Source: JALYZC01 sp963725645
GTDB lineage: Bacteria > Actinomycetota > Thermoleophilia > Solirubrobacterales > Solirubrobacteraceae
Length of the DNA: 64,000 nucleotides
Direction of reading: 5' to 3'
Assembly: GCA_963725645.1 (NCBI GenBank)
Contig: CAVRZD010000006.1
Location: forward strand, 806,001-870,000
A program made the translations under genes and the position numbers. This document shows positions 1-8,451 of this stretch, piece after piece (position 1 is the first letter of the stretch; each line of letters starts with the position of its first letter). The notes under the pieces are model-generated. The model was not told the origin of the DNA, did no database searches, and saw only the letters and a program-made list of their open reading frames with translations.

Positions 1-875
1 TAGGCACGCGCGCTCGCGACCTGCGCGTGCGCCCGCGCGCTGCGGACCTGCGTGTCCCCACGCTCGGCGAGCGAGCGCCGGCTGCCCGTCGGCGTCTTGC
101 CGCCAGCGATCTCGCCGAGGTCGTCGAGCGCCGCGCGCGCGATCCCGAGCGTGACCGCGGCGATCGCGATCGCCAGCGTCCCGAACACCGGGAACGCATA
201 CAGCGCCCCCGAGTCGGTCGGACGGTCCGACAGCAGCGACGCGCTGCGCCCCACCGGGACCTCGACGGCGGCCACCTCCATGTCGTGGCTCCCGGTGGCG
301 CGCAGGCCGGCCACGTGCCACGTGTCGTGGATCCGCACGTCGGCGGCCGGGAACAGCAGGAGACGGATGTCCGGCGCGCCGCTCGGGAGCGCGCGGATGC
401 CGCCGTCCTCCTCGATCAGGCAGCCGCCCATGAGCCAGTCGCAGTGCTCGCACCCCGAGGCGAACGCCCAGCGCCCGCTGGCGCGGTAGCCGCCGTCGAC
501 GGCGACCGCGCGCCCCTTGGGCGCGAACACGCCGCCGGCGATCGTCATCGGGTCGCCGAAGATCGCGCGCGCGTCGTCCGCGGGCAGGTACGCGCCGATC
601 ATCCCGCTCGTCGCGCTCACCGCGACGCACCAGGCCGCTGCGGCATCGCCGGCGGCCAGCGCCTCCACGGCCGCGACCATCGCCGCCGGCTCGACCTCCA
701 GCCCGCCGGCCGCGCGCGGGGTCAGCATGCGGAAGAGGCCGGCCTCGGCGATCGCCGCGACCAGGTCCGGCGGCAGCCGCCGCGCGCGCTCGGCCCCGGC
801 GCCGGCCTCGGCCGCGCGCGGGGCGAGCGCGTGTGCCGCCTCCACCACGTCGACTGCGGGCTCGGTCGCGCTCAC
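1..875 (-). CDS. Acyl-CoA dehydrogenase-fold flavoprotein (partial, 3' end missing)
   Basis: About 291 residues are visible from a GTG start at 875; the C-terminus lies outside the window. The reading frame is uninterrupted. An N-terminal helical part with AGLFRMLTPRAAGG is followed by the segment AAAWCVAVSATSGMIGAYLP and a beta region with a TGSHDM-like turn (LRATGSHDMEVAAVEVP). This is the layout of acyl-CoA dehydrogenases and of the related flavin-dependent monooxygenase oxygenase subunits (HsaA/HpaB-like). The segment before the break is the start of the C-terminal four-helix domain. The weak catalytic signature leaves dehydrogenase versus hydroxylase undecided. It is divergent from the DoxX-like gene that starts at 896, so the two probably share a promoter region of about 20 bases. 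Confidence 0.8.
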   Translation of the reverse strand, partial: MSATEPAVDVVEAAHALAPRAAEAGAGAERARRLPPDLVAAIAEAGLFRMLTPRAAGGLEVEPAAMVAAVEALAAGDAAAAWCVAVSATSGMIGAYLPADDARAIFGDPMTIAGGVFAPKGRAVAVDGGYRASGRWAFASGCEHCDWLMGGCLIEEDGGIRALPSGAPDIRLLLFPAADVRIHDTWHVAGLRATGSHDMEVAAVEVPVGRSASLLSDRPTDSGALYAFPVFGTLAIAIAAVTLGIARAALDDLGEIAGGKTPTGSRRSLAERGDTQVRSARAHAQVASARA

Positions 876-895
876 GGCTCGATGATGCCAGTAGG

Positions 896-1270
896 GTGCC
901 GCGCGTGCCGGGCCGGGACACGAAGCGATCGACGCGCGCGCTGGCGGCGTTCTTCACCTTCGCGGGGACCATGCACTTCCTGCGCCCGCGGGCGTACATG
1001 GCGATCATGCCGGACTACCTGCCGGCCCACCGCGAGCTCGTCTACGCAAGCGGCGTGGCGGAGATCGCCGGCGGGCTGGGCGCGCTGCCGGCGCGCACCC
1101 GGCGGACCGCCGGATGGTGGCTGGTCGCGACGATGGTCGCGGTGTTCCCGGCCAACCTGCACATGGCGCTCCACCCCGACCGCTTCCGACGCATCCCGCG
1201 TGGACTGCTCTACGCGCGGCTGCCGGTCCAGGCGCTCTTCATCGCCTGGGCGCTGCGGTCGACGCGCTAG
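896..1270 (+). CDS. DoxX-like small membrane protein
   Basis: Predicted protein of 124 residues from a GTG at 896; a second GTG at 905 is equally possible, and neither has a strong ribosome-binding site. Three to four hydrophobic segments are visible, with the DoxX-family pattern: a first helix around GTMHFLRP, then LVYASGVAEIAGGLGAL, then WWLVATMVAVFPANLHMAL and a final helix near the C-terminus. DoxX-like proteins are integral membrane proteins of poorly defined redox or quinone-related role; no enzymatic residue can be assigned here. The gene ends at a CTAG-containing stop just before the SRP RNA gene. Confidence 0.75.
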   Translation: MPRVPGRDTKRSTRALAAFFTFAGTMHFLRPRAYMAIMPDYLPAHRELVYASGVAEIAGGLGALPARTRRTAGWWLVATMVAVFPANLHMALHPDRFRRIPRGLLYARLPVQALFIAWALRSTR

Positions 1271-1277
1271 GATCGGC

Positions 1278-1499
1278 GTGGACCGTGCTAGGCGGGGAGG
1301 TAGCGGTGCCCTGCACCCGCAATCCGCTCTAGCGGGGCCGAATCCCCTCTCGAGGGGCGCGGGCCTCGGGCCGCGCGCCGGTGAGGCGATGAAGGCCAGG
1401 GTCCCGCGCGATGCCGGCCCGTGAACCAGGTCAGATCCGGAAGGAAGCAGCCTTAAGCGGTCCCCGGTAGGCGCAGCGGGTCACCCCGGCTGGAGCCAC
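1278..1499 (+). ncRNA. ffs: Signal recognition particle RNA, large bacterial type
   Basis: The domain IV hairpin is unmistakable: CAGGTCAGATCCGGAAGGAAGCAGCC spans 1427-1452, holding the Ffh-binding GGAAG asymmetric loop. The 5' part (about 1291-1345) carries the Alu-like sequence GGGGAGGTAGCGG with the UCCGCUCUAGCGGGGC-type fold, so this is the large form with an Alu domain, as in Bacillus and Thermus, not the short 4.5S form. Ends are set by pairing GTGG (1278-1281) with CCAC (1496-1499); they are approximate. It pairs with Ffh to target nascent membrane and secreted proteins. In many actinobacteria it lies directly before dnaX; here two genes separate them. Confidence 0.9.
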
Positions 1500-1653
1500 C
1501 ACCGGCGAGAGCACTCGAGACCTCAGCTTCGACGGAGGGTGCACGGTCCATTTCTCTGATCGCGTTCGGTCGGACCGCGCCGGTACCGTTGCGTGCGCGG
1601 ATGGATTCGCACCGTCCAATGTCCCCTGAGGCTGCGCTCGACCAGTTAGCGGC

Positions 1654-2535
1654 ATGATCCTCGTCACCGGAGCCACCGGGATGTTCGGCGGCGGCGTGAC
1701 CGCGCACCTGGCCGAGCGCGGCGCGCCGGTGCAGGCGATGGCGCACAGCGCCGAGCGGGCGAAGGCCCTCGAGCGCCCGGGCGTCGAGCCGGTGGTCGCC
1801 GACATGGACCGCCCCGACACGCTGGACGACGCGATGGCCGGGGTGGACACGGTGTTCCTCGTCTCGCCCATGGACGACCGCGTCCAGGCGCGCGAGGCCA
1901 ACGTGCTCGAGGCCGCCAAGCGCGCCGGCGTGCGGCGGATCGTCAAGCTCTACGGCGCCGTCGAGCACCACGGCGACGCCCTCGGCAGCCTGCACGACGC
2001 CAGCGTCGCGGCGATCAAGCAATCGGGCCTGCAGTGGGCGCTGCTCTCGCCGACGTCGGTGCTCGAGACGAGCCTGCTGTCGATGATCCCGTGGATCGAG
2101 TCGGTCGGCGCGCTCGTCGCGAGCGCCGGCGACGGAAGGGTCGCCCACGTGGCCGCCGACGACGTCACACGCGCGGGCGCGGTCGTCCTGGCCGAACGCG
2201 ACGAGAACGGGCGCAACTACGTGATCACCGGACCCGAGCTGCTGTCGCTCGGCGACGTGGCCGAGATCATGTCCCGCGTCACCGGACGCTCGATCCCCTA
2301 CGACGACCTGTCCGACGACGATCTGCATCGCGCGCTCGTCGACGAGGCCGGGATGACGCCCGAGCAGGCCGAGATCGGCGTGATCGGGCACTTCCGCGCC
2401 TGGCGCAACGGCGACGCCGAGGCCTGCACGGACACCTTCCGGGAGCTCACCGGCGACGCCCCGACCACGGTCGAGGAGTGGATCACGTCTCACCGCGAGA
2501 CGTTCGCGGCGGCGCGCGATCGGGCGCCTGCGTAG
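1654..2535 (+). CDS. NmrA/SDR-family NAD(P)H-binding oxidoreductase
   Basis: Predicted protein of 293 residues. The N-terminus is a Rossmann fold with the glycine motif GATGMFGGG at residues 6-14. A short VFLVSPMDD segment and the downstream VRRIVKLYGAVEHH match the NmrA-like atypical short-chain dehydrogenase group, which includes NAD(P)H quinone oxidoreductases of the QOR2/azoreductase type. The usual YxxxK catalytic pair is not obvious, as expected for NmrA-like members. Substrate cannot be named. It is a single gene, convergent with the downstream membrane glycosyltransferase; the two stops are only a few bases apart. The 150 bases between the SRP RNA and this gene contain nothing I recognise. 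Confidence 0.85.
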   Translation: MILVTGATGMFGGGVTAHLAERGAPVQAMAHSAERAKALERPGVEPVVADMDRPDTLDDAMAGVDTVFLVSPMDDRVQAREANVLEAAKRAGVRRIVKLYGAVEHHGDALGSLHDASVAAIKQSGLQWALLSPTSVLETSLLSMIPWIESVGALVASAGDGRVAHVAADDVTRAGAVVLAERDENGRNYVITGPELLSLGDVAEIMSRVTGRSIPYDDLSDDDLHRALVDEAGMTPEQAEIGVIGHFRAWRNGDAEACTDTFRELTGDAPTTVEEWITSHRETFAAARDRAPA

Positions 2536-2542
2536 CGCGGGC

Positions 2543-3964
2543 CTAGCAGCGGCCGGACACGCGCCACGAGCGGTCGCGGGCGATCTCGGTCGCACCGCGC
2601 GGCGGCGGTGGCGCGGCCTCGGGAGGGTCGCTCGATGCGAACAGCAGCGTCCGCTGCGCGGCGGGCGTCGCGGGCTCGACGTAGGCCTCCGCCGGGCCGG
2701 CGGTGAAGCGCGAGGGCGCACGTCCCGTCCACAGCGCGAGCAGCGGGACGAGCTTGTGGTCGGACGCGGCGATGCGGGTGCACCGCGCCGGCAGCGCCCC
2801 GCCGTCCGCGAGCGCGCGCAGGTCGGCGCGCAGCGTGGCCTGGGCGGCGAGGTCGCTGCGCTGCGTCGCCAGCGCCCCAAGGCGTCCCGGCACCGAGGAG
2901 GCGACGAGCGCAAGCGCGGTCAGGCCGACGAGCGCCGACCCTCTTCGCAGGGCCTGATAGCGGGCGCTAACACCGGCGCTATCGCGAGCTAGCAGCGTCT
3001 GGAGGACACTCCAGGCCTCCGTCACGACACCGGCGGCAAGCACGATGAACAGGACCAGCGGCGTGAGGAGGTAGCGCTCGACGACGGGCATGCCGGCGGC
3101 GATGAGGGCGGCGGCGGTCGCGAGCGAGGCGCCGAGCGCGGCGGCAGCCAACGCGCCGCCGGCACGCGGCCGCCGGCGCAGGAGGACCGTGAGGCCGGCG
3201 ACGGCGGCGACCAGGACGGGGAGCCCGGCCGCGTGCGCGAGCTTGTCCGGGAGCGCGGTGCGCAGCGCGCCCGGCCCGCGCGCGCGGCCCAGCGCGGCCG
3301 CCTGGTCGCGTGTCCAGGTGAAGGAGTGCAGCGGGTCACCGGCCAGGAGGAGGTCGGCGAGCAGCCACGTCGCGGGCGCGGCGCCCGCGATCAGGGCGAG
3401 CAGCGCCGTCTCGCGCCGCGGGCGCCCGCGCGCGGCCCACCCCAGGTACGCCGCGGAGAACAGCCACGCCTCCGGGCGCCACAGCCCGGCGACGGCGAGC
3501 AGCGCGAGCACGGGCGCCCCGGCCCGGCGGCGGCGCGTCTCGACCAGCAGCGCGCCGAGCACGAGCGCGAGATAGGGGACGTCGAGGTAGGCGCGAGCCG
3601 CTGGCGTCAGCAGCGGGACGGACGTCAGCGCGAGCGCGGCGGCGATCCAGCCCGCCGCGCCGCCGAACCACTCGCGGGCGAGCGCGAACGCGAGCCACAC
3701 AACCGCCGCCAACGAGGCCAGGACCAGCAGTGTCGCGGCGTCGCCGGCGGCGGCGCCGAGCGGCGCCAGCAGCACCCCGAGCAGCGTGCCGAGCGGGTGC
3801 GGCGTAGGCGCGGAGAGCGCCTCGAGCTGCGGCGCCCCGCCGCGCGCCAGCTCGCCGCCCCACACCAGCGACCACGCCGTGTCGTAGTTGATGTAGGACG
3901 GCAGCGCGAACCACAGCGCGAGCGCGCCGGCGGCGATCGCCGCGGGGGGACGGAGACGCTGCAT
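2543..3964 (-). CDS. GT39/ArnT-like integral membrane glycosyltransferase
   Basis: Predicted protein of 473 residues dominated by about ten hydrophobic helices. Between the first and second helices is an extracytoplasmic loop with NYDTAW (residues about 26-31), the acidic loop position typical of GT-C fold transferases of the PMT/ArnT (GT39) group. These enzymes transfer sugars from polyprenyl-phosphate donors to lipids, glycans or proteins on the outer face of the membrane. The C-terminal 100 residues are a soluble domain. Substrate is unknown. It is on its own on the minus strand, inserted between the SRP RNA and dnaX. Confidence 0.75.
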   Translation of the reverse strand: MQRLRPPAAIAAGALALWFALPSYINYDTAWSLVWGGELARGGAPQLEALSAPTPHPLGTLLGVLLAPLGAAAGDAATLLVLASLAAVVWLAFALAREWFGGAAGWIAAALALTSVPLLTPAARAYLDVPYLALVLGALLVETRRRRAGAPVLALLAVAGLWRPEAWLFSAAYLGWAARGRPRRETALLALIAGAAPATWLLADLLLAGDPLHSFTWTRDQAAALGRARGPGALRTALPDKLAHAAGLPVLVAAVAGLTVLLRRRPRAGGALAAAALGASLATAAALIAAGMPVVERYLLTPLVLFIVLAAGVVTEAWSVLQTLLARDSAGVSARYQALRRGSALVGLTALALVASSVPGRLGALATQRSDLAAQATLRADLRALADGGALPARCTRIAASDHKLVPLLALWTGRAPSRFTAGPAEAYVEPATPAAQRTLLFASSDPPEAAPPPPRGATEIARDRSWRVSGRC

Positions 3965-4019
3965 CGCCCGCGACGCTACCCGGAAGCGCAGGCCGAGACC
4001 GCTGCTAGATTGGCCATTC

Positions 4020-5732
4020 GTGCCCGAGGCCCCGTCGCTCTACCGCCGCCACCGCCCCCGCACCTTCGACGAGGTGGTCGGCCAGGAGCACGTCGTGCGC
4101 ACCCTGCGCAACGCGGTCGAGCAGGGCAAGGTCCACCACGCGTACCTGTTCGTTGGCTCCCGCGGGACCGGCAAGACGAGCATGGCGAAGATCCTCGCCG
4201 CCTGCCTGAACTGCGAGCGCGGGCCGACGACCGAGCCCGACGGCACGTGCGAGTCCTGCGTCGCGATCGCCAACGCGACCTCCCTCGACGTGATCGAGAT
4301 GGACGCGGCGTCGAACAACTCCGTCGACGACATCCGCGAGCTCCGCGAGCGCGTGGCCTACGCGCCGGTGTCCGGGCGTCACAAGGTCTACATCCTCGAC
4401 GAGGCCCACATGCTCTCCACGCAGGCGTGGAACGCGTTCCTCAAGACGCTCGAGGAGCCCCCGCCGAACACGATCTTCGTGCTCGCGACGACCGAGGCGC
4501 AGAAGGTCCTCCCGACGGTCGTCGACCGCTGCCACCGCTTCGATTTCACGCGGCCGGGAGCCGGCGAGATCGCCACCGTCCTCCGGCGCGTGGCGGACGC
4601 CGAGTCGATCGAGCTTCCGGAACCCGCCTGCGCGCTGATCGCGCGCGCGGCCACCGGCTCGTTCCGCGACGCGCTCGGGACGCTCGAGCAGCTCGTGACC
4701 TACGGCGGGCCCTCGATCGAGCTCGACTCCGTGCTGGCCGTCCTCGGCGTGGCGGACGCCGAGCTGCTGTTCGACGCGGTGGACGCGATCGCCGCCGGCG
4801 ACGCGGCCGCGGCGCTCGGCGTCGTCGCGCGGCTGAGCCGGTCGGGCCGCGATGCCGGCCAGTTCCTGCGCGACCTCGAGATGCACGCGCGCGAGCTCCT
4901 GGTGGTCCAGACCCTCGGCGAGGTCCCGGCCGAGCTGCGCGTCACCGACGAGCGCGACGAGCGCCTGGCCGCCCAGGCCGGCCGCGTCGGCCGGGCCGAC
5001 GTCGTGCGCCTGCTCGACCTGCTGGCGAACGGGCTCGAAGCGATCAAGAACGGCTCGGAGCCGCGTACCCAGCTCGAGCTCTCGCTGGTCAAGGCCGCCG
5101 CGCCCGACGTCGATGCGTCCACGCGCGCGCTGCTCGCGCGCGTGGAGCGGCTCGAGGCCCAGCTCGGGCGGGAGGGCGGCGCCGAGGAGCGCACCGTGCG
5201 CGCCGTCGGCCAGCCGCTCCCGGACGCGCCGGCACCGCCGCCCTCCACGGAGAGCGCCGCCCCGGCGGCCGGCGTCACCGCGGTCGCGATCGCCGTCGAG
5301 GCCGAGGCGGAGCCCGAGGAGGAAGCGGAGGAGCCCGATGCGGCCGCCGAGCCGGAGGGCGCGTTCGACCTCGAGGCGCTGCGCTCGCTGTGGCCCGCTG
5401 TGCTCGACACGGTGCGCGAGCAGAACTCGATGCTGGCCGCGCTGCTGGACGGCGCCAACCCGATCGCGCTCGCCCGCGACGAGCTGACGGTCGCCTTCTC
5501 GGAGTCGCGCGCGTTCCTCAAGCGCAAGGCCGAGGACGCCCCCAACCGCGACGCGCTGGCGGGCGCGATCCAGACGGTCAGCGGGCACGTCGTACGGCTC
5601 GCCTACGAGCTCCGCCCGGACGAGAGCGAGACGCCCGCGCCGGCCCCGGAGCTCTCCGACGAGGAGCTCGTCAAGCGCTTCCTGGAAGAGTTCGATGCCG
5701 AGGAACTGCCCGAAGAGGAGCGCCAGGCCTGA
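4020..5732 (+). CDS. dnaX: DNA polymerase III subunits gamma and tau
   Basis: Predicted protein of 570 residues from a GTG start. It is the ATPase of the clamp loader that loads the beta clamp and organises the replisome. The first 370 residues are the conserved AAA+ core: Walker A GSRGTGKTS (residues 46-54, K52), a zinc module with C62, C65, C77 and C80, Walker B/DEAH at 127-130 (LDEAH), and the sensor region ATTEAQKVLPT. A Pro/Ala/Glu-rich linker (about 405-450) leads to a C-terminal domain resembling the tau domain. No slippery heptamer for a gamma frameshift stood out. Its stop overlaps the ybaB start (TGATG), giving the classic dnaX-ybaB-recR operon. Confidence 0.97.
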   Translation: MPEAPSLYRRHRPRTFDEVVGQEHVVRTLRNAVEQGKVHHAYLFVGSRGTGKTSMAKILAACLNCERGPTTEPDGTCESCVAIANATSLDVIEMDAASNNSVDDIRELRERVAYAPVSGRHKVYILDEAHMLSTQAWNAFLKTLEEPPPNTIFVLATTEAQKVLPTVVDRCHRFDFTRPGAGEIATVLRRVADAESIELPEPACALIARAATGSFRDALGTLEQLVTYGGPSIELDSVLAVLGVADAELLFDAVDAIAAGDAAAALGVVARLSRSGRDAGQFLRDLEMHARELLVVQTLGEVPAELRVTDERDERLAAQAGRVGRADVVRLLDLLANGLEAIKNGSEPRTQLELSLVKAAAPDVDASTRALLARVERLEAQLGREGGAEERTVRAVGQPLPDAPAPPPSTESAAPAAGVTAVAIAVEAEAEPEEEAEEPDAAAEPEGAFDLEALRSLWPAVLDTVREQNSMLAALLDGANPIALARDELTVAFSESRAFLKRKAEDAPNRDALAGAIQTVSGHVVRLAYELRPDESETPAPAPELSDEELVKRFLEEFDAEELPEEERQA

Positions 5733-6064
5733 TGCCCCAGCCGCCCAACATGCAGCAGATGCTCAAGCAGGTGCAGAAGATGCAGCAGGACATGGAGGCC
5801 GCGCAGGCCGCGCTGAAGGACGAGCGCGTCGAGGCTTCCGCCGGCGGGGGGATGGTGAGCGTCGTCGTCTCCGGCGATCTCCAGGTCAAGGAGATCCGCA
5901 TCGATCCCCAGGCGATCGATCCCGAGGACCCCGAGCTGCTGTCCGACATGGTGCTCGCGGCGGTCAACGAGGGCCTGCGCGCGGCGCAGGAGCTGGCGGC
6001 GCGCAAGCTGGGCGGGGTCACCGGCGGGCTCGGCGGGATGCTGCCGCCGGGCCTCGGCCTCTGA
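5732..6064 (+). CDS. YbaB/EbfC family nucleoid-associated protein
   Basis: Predicted protein of 110 residues starting at an ATG that overlaps the dnaX stop codon. It begins with the Met/Gln-rich helix NMQQMLKQVQKMQQDMEAAQ, then the conserved SAGGGMVSVVVSGDLQVKEI core and a C-terminal helix, which is the YbaB/EbfC fold. Family members form dimers that bind DNA without strong sequence preference. The glycine-rich tail GGVTGGLGGMLPPGLGL is common in actinobacterial versions. Position between dnaX and recR is conserved across bacteria and supports co-expression with replication and repair functions. Confidence 0.95.
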   Translation: MPQPPNMQQMLKQVQKMQQDMEAAQAALKDERVEASAGGGMVSVVVSGDLQVKEIRIDPQAIDPEDPELLSDMVLAAVNEGLRAAQELAARKLGGVTGGLGGMLPPGLGL

Positions 6065-6080
6065 GCGGCTCCGCACAACC

Positions 6081-6701
6081 ATGTCCGACGCCGTCTACGC
6101 CCCGCCGGTCCAGCGGCTGATCACCGAGCTGGGCAAGCTGCCGGGAATCGGCAACCGGACCGCCCAGCGGCTCGCGTTCCACCTCCTGCGGGCGAGCGAC
6201 GAGGACGCCGCCGCGCTGGCCGAGGCGATCCGCGAGGTCAAGGAGCGCATCGGGCTGTGCGAGGTCTGCTTCAACCTGGCCGACGGCCCGCGCTGCCGCA
6301 TCTGCCAGGACGAGCGCCGCGACGCGGGGCTGATCTGCGTCGTCGAGGAACCCGGGGACGTGATCCCGATCGAGCGCACGCACGAGTACCGCGGCCGCTA
6401 CCACGTGCTCGGCGGCGCGCTGTCGCCGATCGACGGCGTCGATCCCGACGACCTCAAGATCGCCGAGCTGTACGCGCGCGTGGAGGGCTGCGGCGATGCG
6501 CCCGTCCGCGAAGTGGTCCTGGCCACGAACCCGACGACGACCGGCGAGGCGACGGCGCTGCACATCGCGGAGGGCCTGCGCGAGCGCGCACCCGACGTGA
6601 CGGTCACGCGCCTGGCCAGCGGGCTGCCGGTCGGCGCCGACCTCGAATACGCCGACGAGGTCACGCTCGGCAAGGCGCTCGCAGGCCGGCGCGCGCTGTA
6701 G
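6081..6701 (+). CDS. recR: Recombination mediator protein RecR
   Basis: Predicted protein of 206 residues, close to the usual length of about 200. It works with RecF and RecO to load RecA on gapped DNA. The order of domains is complete: helix-hairpin-helix LGKLPGIGNRTAQRLAFHLL (residues about 17-36), a four-cysteine zinc finger CEVC...CRIC, a Toprim domain beginning ICVVEEPGDV, and the C-terminal Walker-like ATNPTTTGEATA and SGLPVGADLEYADEVTLGKAL. It lies 16 bases after ybaB and is convergent with the peroxiredoxin gene. Confidence 0.97.
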   Translation: MSDAVYAPPVQRLITELGKLPGIGNRTAQRLAFHLLRASDEDAAALAEAIREVKERIGLCEVCFNLADGPRCRICQDERRDAGLICVVEEPGDVIPIERTHEYRGRYHVLGGALSPIDGVDPDDLKIAELYARVEGCGDAPVREVVLATNPTTTGEATALHIAEGLRERAPDVTVTRLASGLPVGADLEYADEVTLGKALAGRRAL

Positions 6702-6708
6702 TCCGGGC

Positions 6709-7203
6709 CTAGGGCAGCCGGAGCGTTCGCAGCGCCTCGCGCAGGCCGTCGACGTGCAGGAACGTCGCGTCGAGCCGGTCGTCGTGCCGGTGGCGCACGA
6801 TGCCCTCCTCGTCGATCACGAAGGTCGCGCGCGAGGTCCCGGTGCCGGGCCTCGGCAACCAGTGGCGCCCGGCCCTCCACGGCCGGGTCACGCCGTAGGC
6901 CTTCGAGACGGCCACGTCGGTGTCGGCGAGCAGGGGCACCGTCAGGCCGTGGTTGTCGATGAAGCTGCGATGTGAGTCGAGGTCCTGGGGCGAGATGCCC
7001 ACGACCGTCGCGTCGAGCTCGGCCATCTCGTCGGCACGGTCGCGGTAGGAGCAGAACTGCTTCGTGCACACCGGCGTCTCGTCGCCCGGGTAGAACAACA
7101 GCACGACGCGCTCGCCCCGGTGGTCCGAGAGACGGAATGTGCCCTCCGTCCCCTCGAGCTCGAAGTCCGGCGCCGGATCGCCCGGCTGCGGTCCCTTGGC
7201 CAC
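6709..7203 (-). CDS. Peroxiredoxin, BCP/PrxQ type
   Basis: Predicted protein of 164 residues. It reduces hydrogen peroxide and organic hydroperoxides using a thioredoxin-like fold. The motif PVCTKQFCSYRD places the peroxidatic cysteine at C46 and the resolving cysteine at C51, the five-residue spacing diagnostic of the BCP/PrxQ class. The region VVLLFYPGDETPVC is the active-site loop; a threonine is at position 43 in the usual TxxC-like arrangement. The stop lies a few bases from the recR stop, so these genes converge without room for a long terminator. Confidence 0.92.
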   Translation of the reverse strand: MAKGPQPGDPAPDFELEGTEGTFRLSDHRGERVVLLFYPGDETPVCTKQFCSYRDRADEMAELDATVVGISPQDLDSHRSFIDNHGLTVPLLADTDVAVSKAYGVTRPWRAGRHWLPRPGTGTSRATFVIDEEGIVRHRHDDRLDATFLHVDGLREALRTLRLP

Positions 7204-7221
7204 GCGCGGACCCTACTGCGG

Positions 7222-8446
7222 TCAGTGCAGCAGCCCGTAGCGGCGCTTGAGCGCGAGCACCCGCAGCAGCGCCTCGTGGAGGCGCGCGCGGGGGAGGCGT
7301 CCCGTGCGCGTCGCCGCGAGGACGGCCGCGAACGCCTGCTCCTGCTCCTCGGGACCGCCGGAGAGGTAGAGGAGGTCGGCGCCGGCGCGCAGGGCGTCGA
7401 CCGCGGCGCCGCCGACGCCCACGCCGGTGACGGGGGCCGTCGCCGCGAGATCGTCGGTCATGACCACGCCGTCGAACCGCAGGTCGCGGCGCAGCATTCG
7501 GATCGCCTGCGGGAGCAGCGTGGCCGGCGTGACGCCGTCGAAGGCGACGTAGACGGCGTTCGACATCGTCACCACCGGCGCGGCGCCGACCACCGCCTGG
7601 AAGGGGACGAGGTCGCGGCGGCGGAGGTCGCCGATCCCCAGCCCGACCGTCGCCGTGCCCACGTTCGGGTCCTGCGACGCGGCGCCCTGGCCCGGGAAGT
7701 GGCCAACCGCGGCGATCACCCCGCCGCTGCGGTAGGCGTCCGCCGCCGCGCGTGCCATCGCCGCGACGCTGCGCGGGGTCGTCGCCGAACACGGCGTCCT
7801 CCAGGCCGCCGCCGGTGACGCCGACGTCGGCCGCCGGGGCGAGGGTCATGTTCACGTGCAGCGCGCGCAGGTCGGCGGCCGCGGCCCGTGCCGTGGCGCC
7901 CGCGGTGGCCGGATCGCCGCCCGCACCCACCGCCGGCGGAGCGGCGGGCGGCAGGCCGGTGAATGCGGTCGCGTCGCCGCCGGGCTGGTCGGCCGCGACG
8001 AGCGGCGGCTCGTGACCTGCCTGGCGCGCCACCACCGTCACCTCGCCGGCCAGGTCGGCGAGCTGCTGGCGGTCCACCCAGTTGTGCTGGTCGAGCACCA
8101 CGCCGCCCCAGTCGCGCAGACGCAGCGACCCCGTGAGGAAGGCGTCGCTCGGGAAGCGGCCGTCGAGCCCGACGAGGAAGAGCTGGGCGATCTGGCGCTC
8201 GCGCGGCAGCCCCGCCGCCACGCGCAGCAGCGCCGACCCCAGCGGACCGGGCCGATGGCCGCCGCGGCGGGACTCGGCGCCGCCGGCTAGCGCCTCGAGG
8301 CCGGCCGGGACGTGCGTCCGCGCGGCGGAGGACTCCCGGCCGCCGCCCGCGGCGAGCAGGACCGCGGCCGCACCGCCGACGGCGACCAGCACGGCGATCG
8401 CCAACCCCGCGACCGCCCGACGGTCGCGCGGGGCATGCCACCGCAT
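7222..8446 (-). CDS. Glycoside hydrolase family 3-type protein (NagZ-like), frame-disrupted
   Basis: One extra base at about 7771 splits the locus; corrected, it encodes about 407 residues. The start is an ATG at 8446 followed by a hydrophobic anchor (residues about 12-33). The first frame covers RQIAQLFLVGLDGR through LEDAVFGDDP; the second continues from SVAAMARAAADAYRSGG. The GH3 nucleophile region is DGVVMTDDL. The conserved KHFPGHG motif reads GHFPGQGAASQDPN, so the histidine of the NagZ acid/base Asp-His dyad is not evident. Activity as beta-N-acetylhexosaminidase is therefore uncertain. The start lies 6 bases downstream of the cpsB-like stop, so they form an operon probably concerned with envelope polysaccharide. 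I infer the shift is a sequence error. Confidence 0.75.
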
Positions 8447-8451
8447 GGCTC

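Noticed and set aside
1453..2913. 486-codon minus-strand ORF over the NmrA-type gene
   Set aside because: It is antisense to a gene with an intact Rossmann motif and has the biased composition of a shadow frame.
3233..6064. Long plus-strand ORF of 943 codons overlapping dnaX and ybaB
   Set aside because: It is a shadow frame, rich in Arg/Ala/Gly, across the GT39-like gene and dnaX. Only its last 110 codons, in frame with ybaB, are real.
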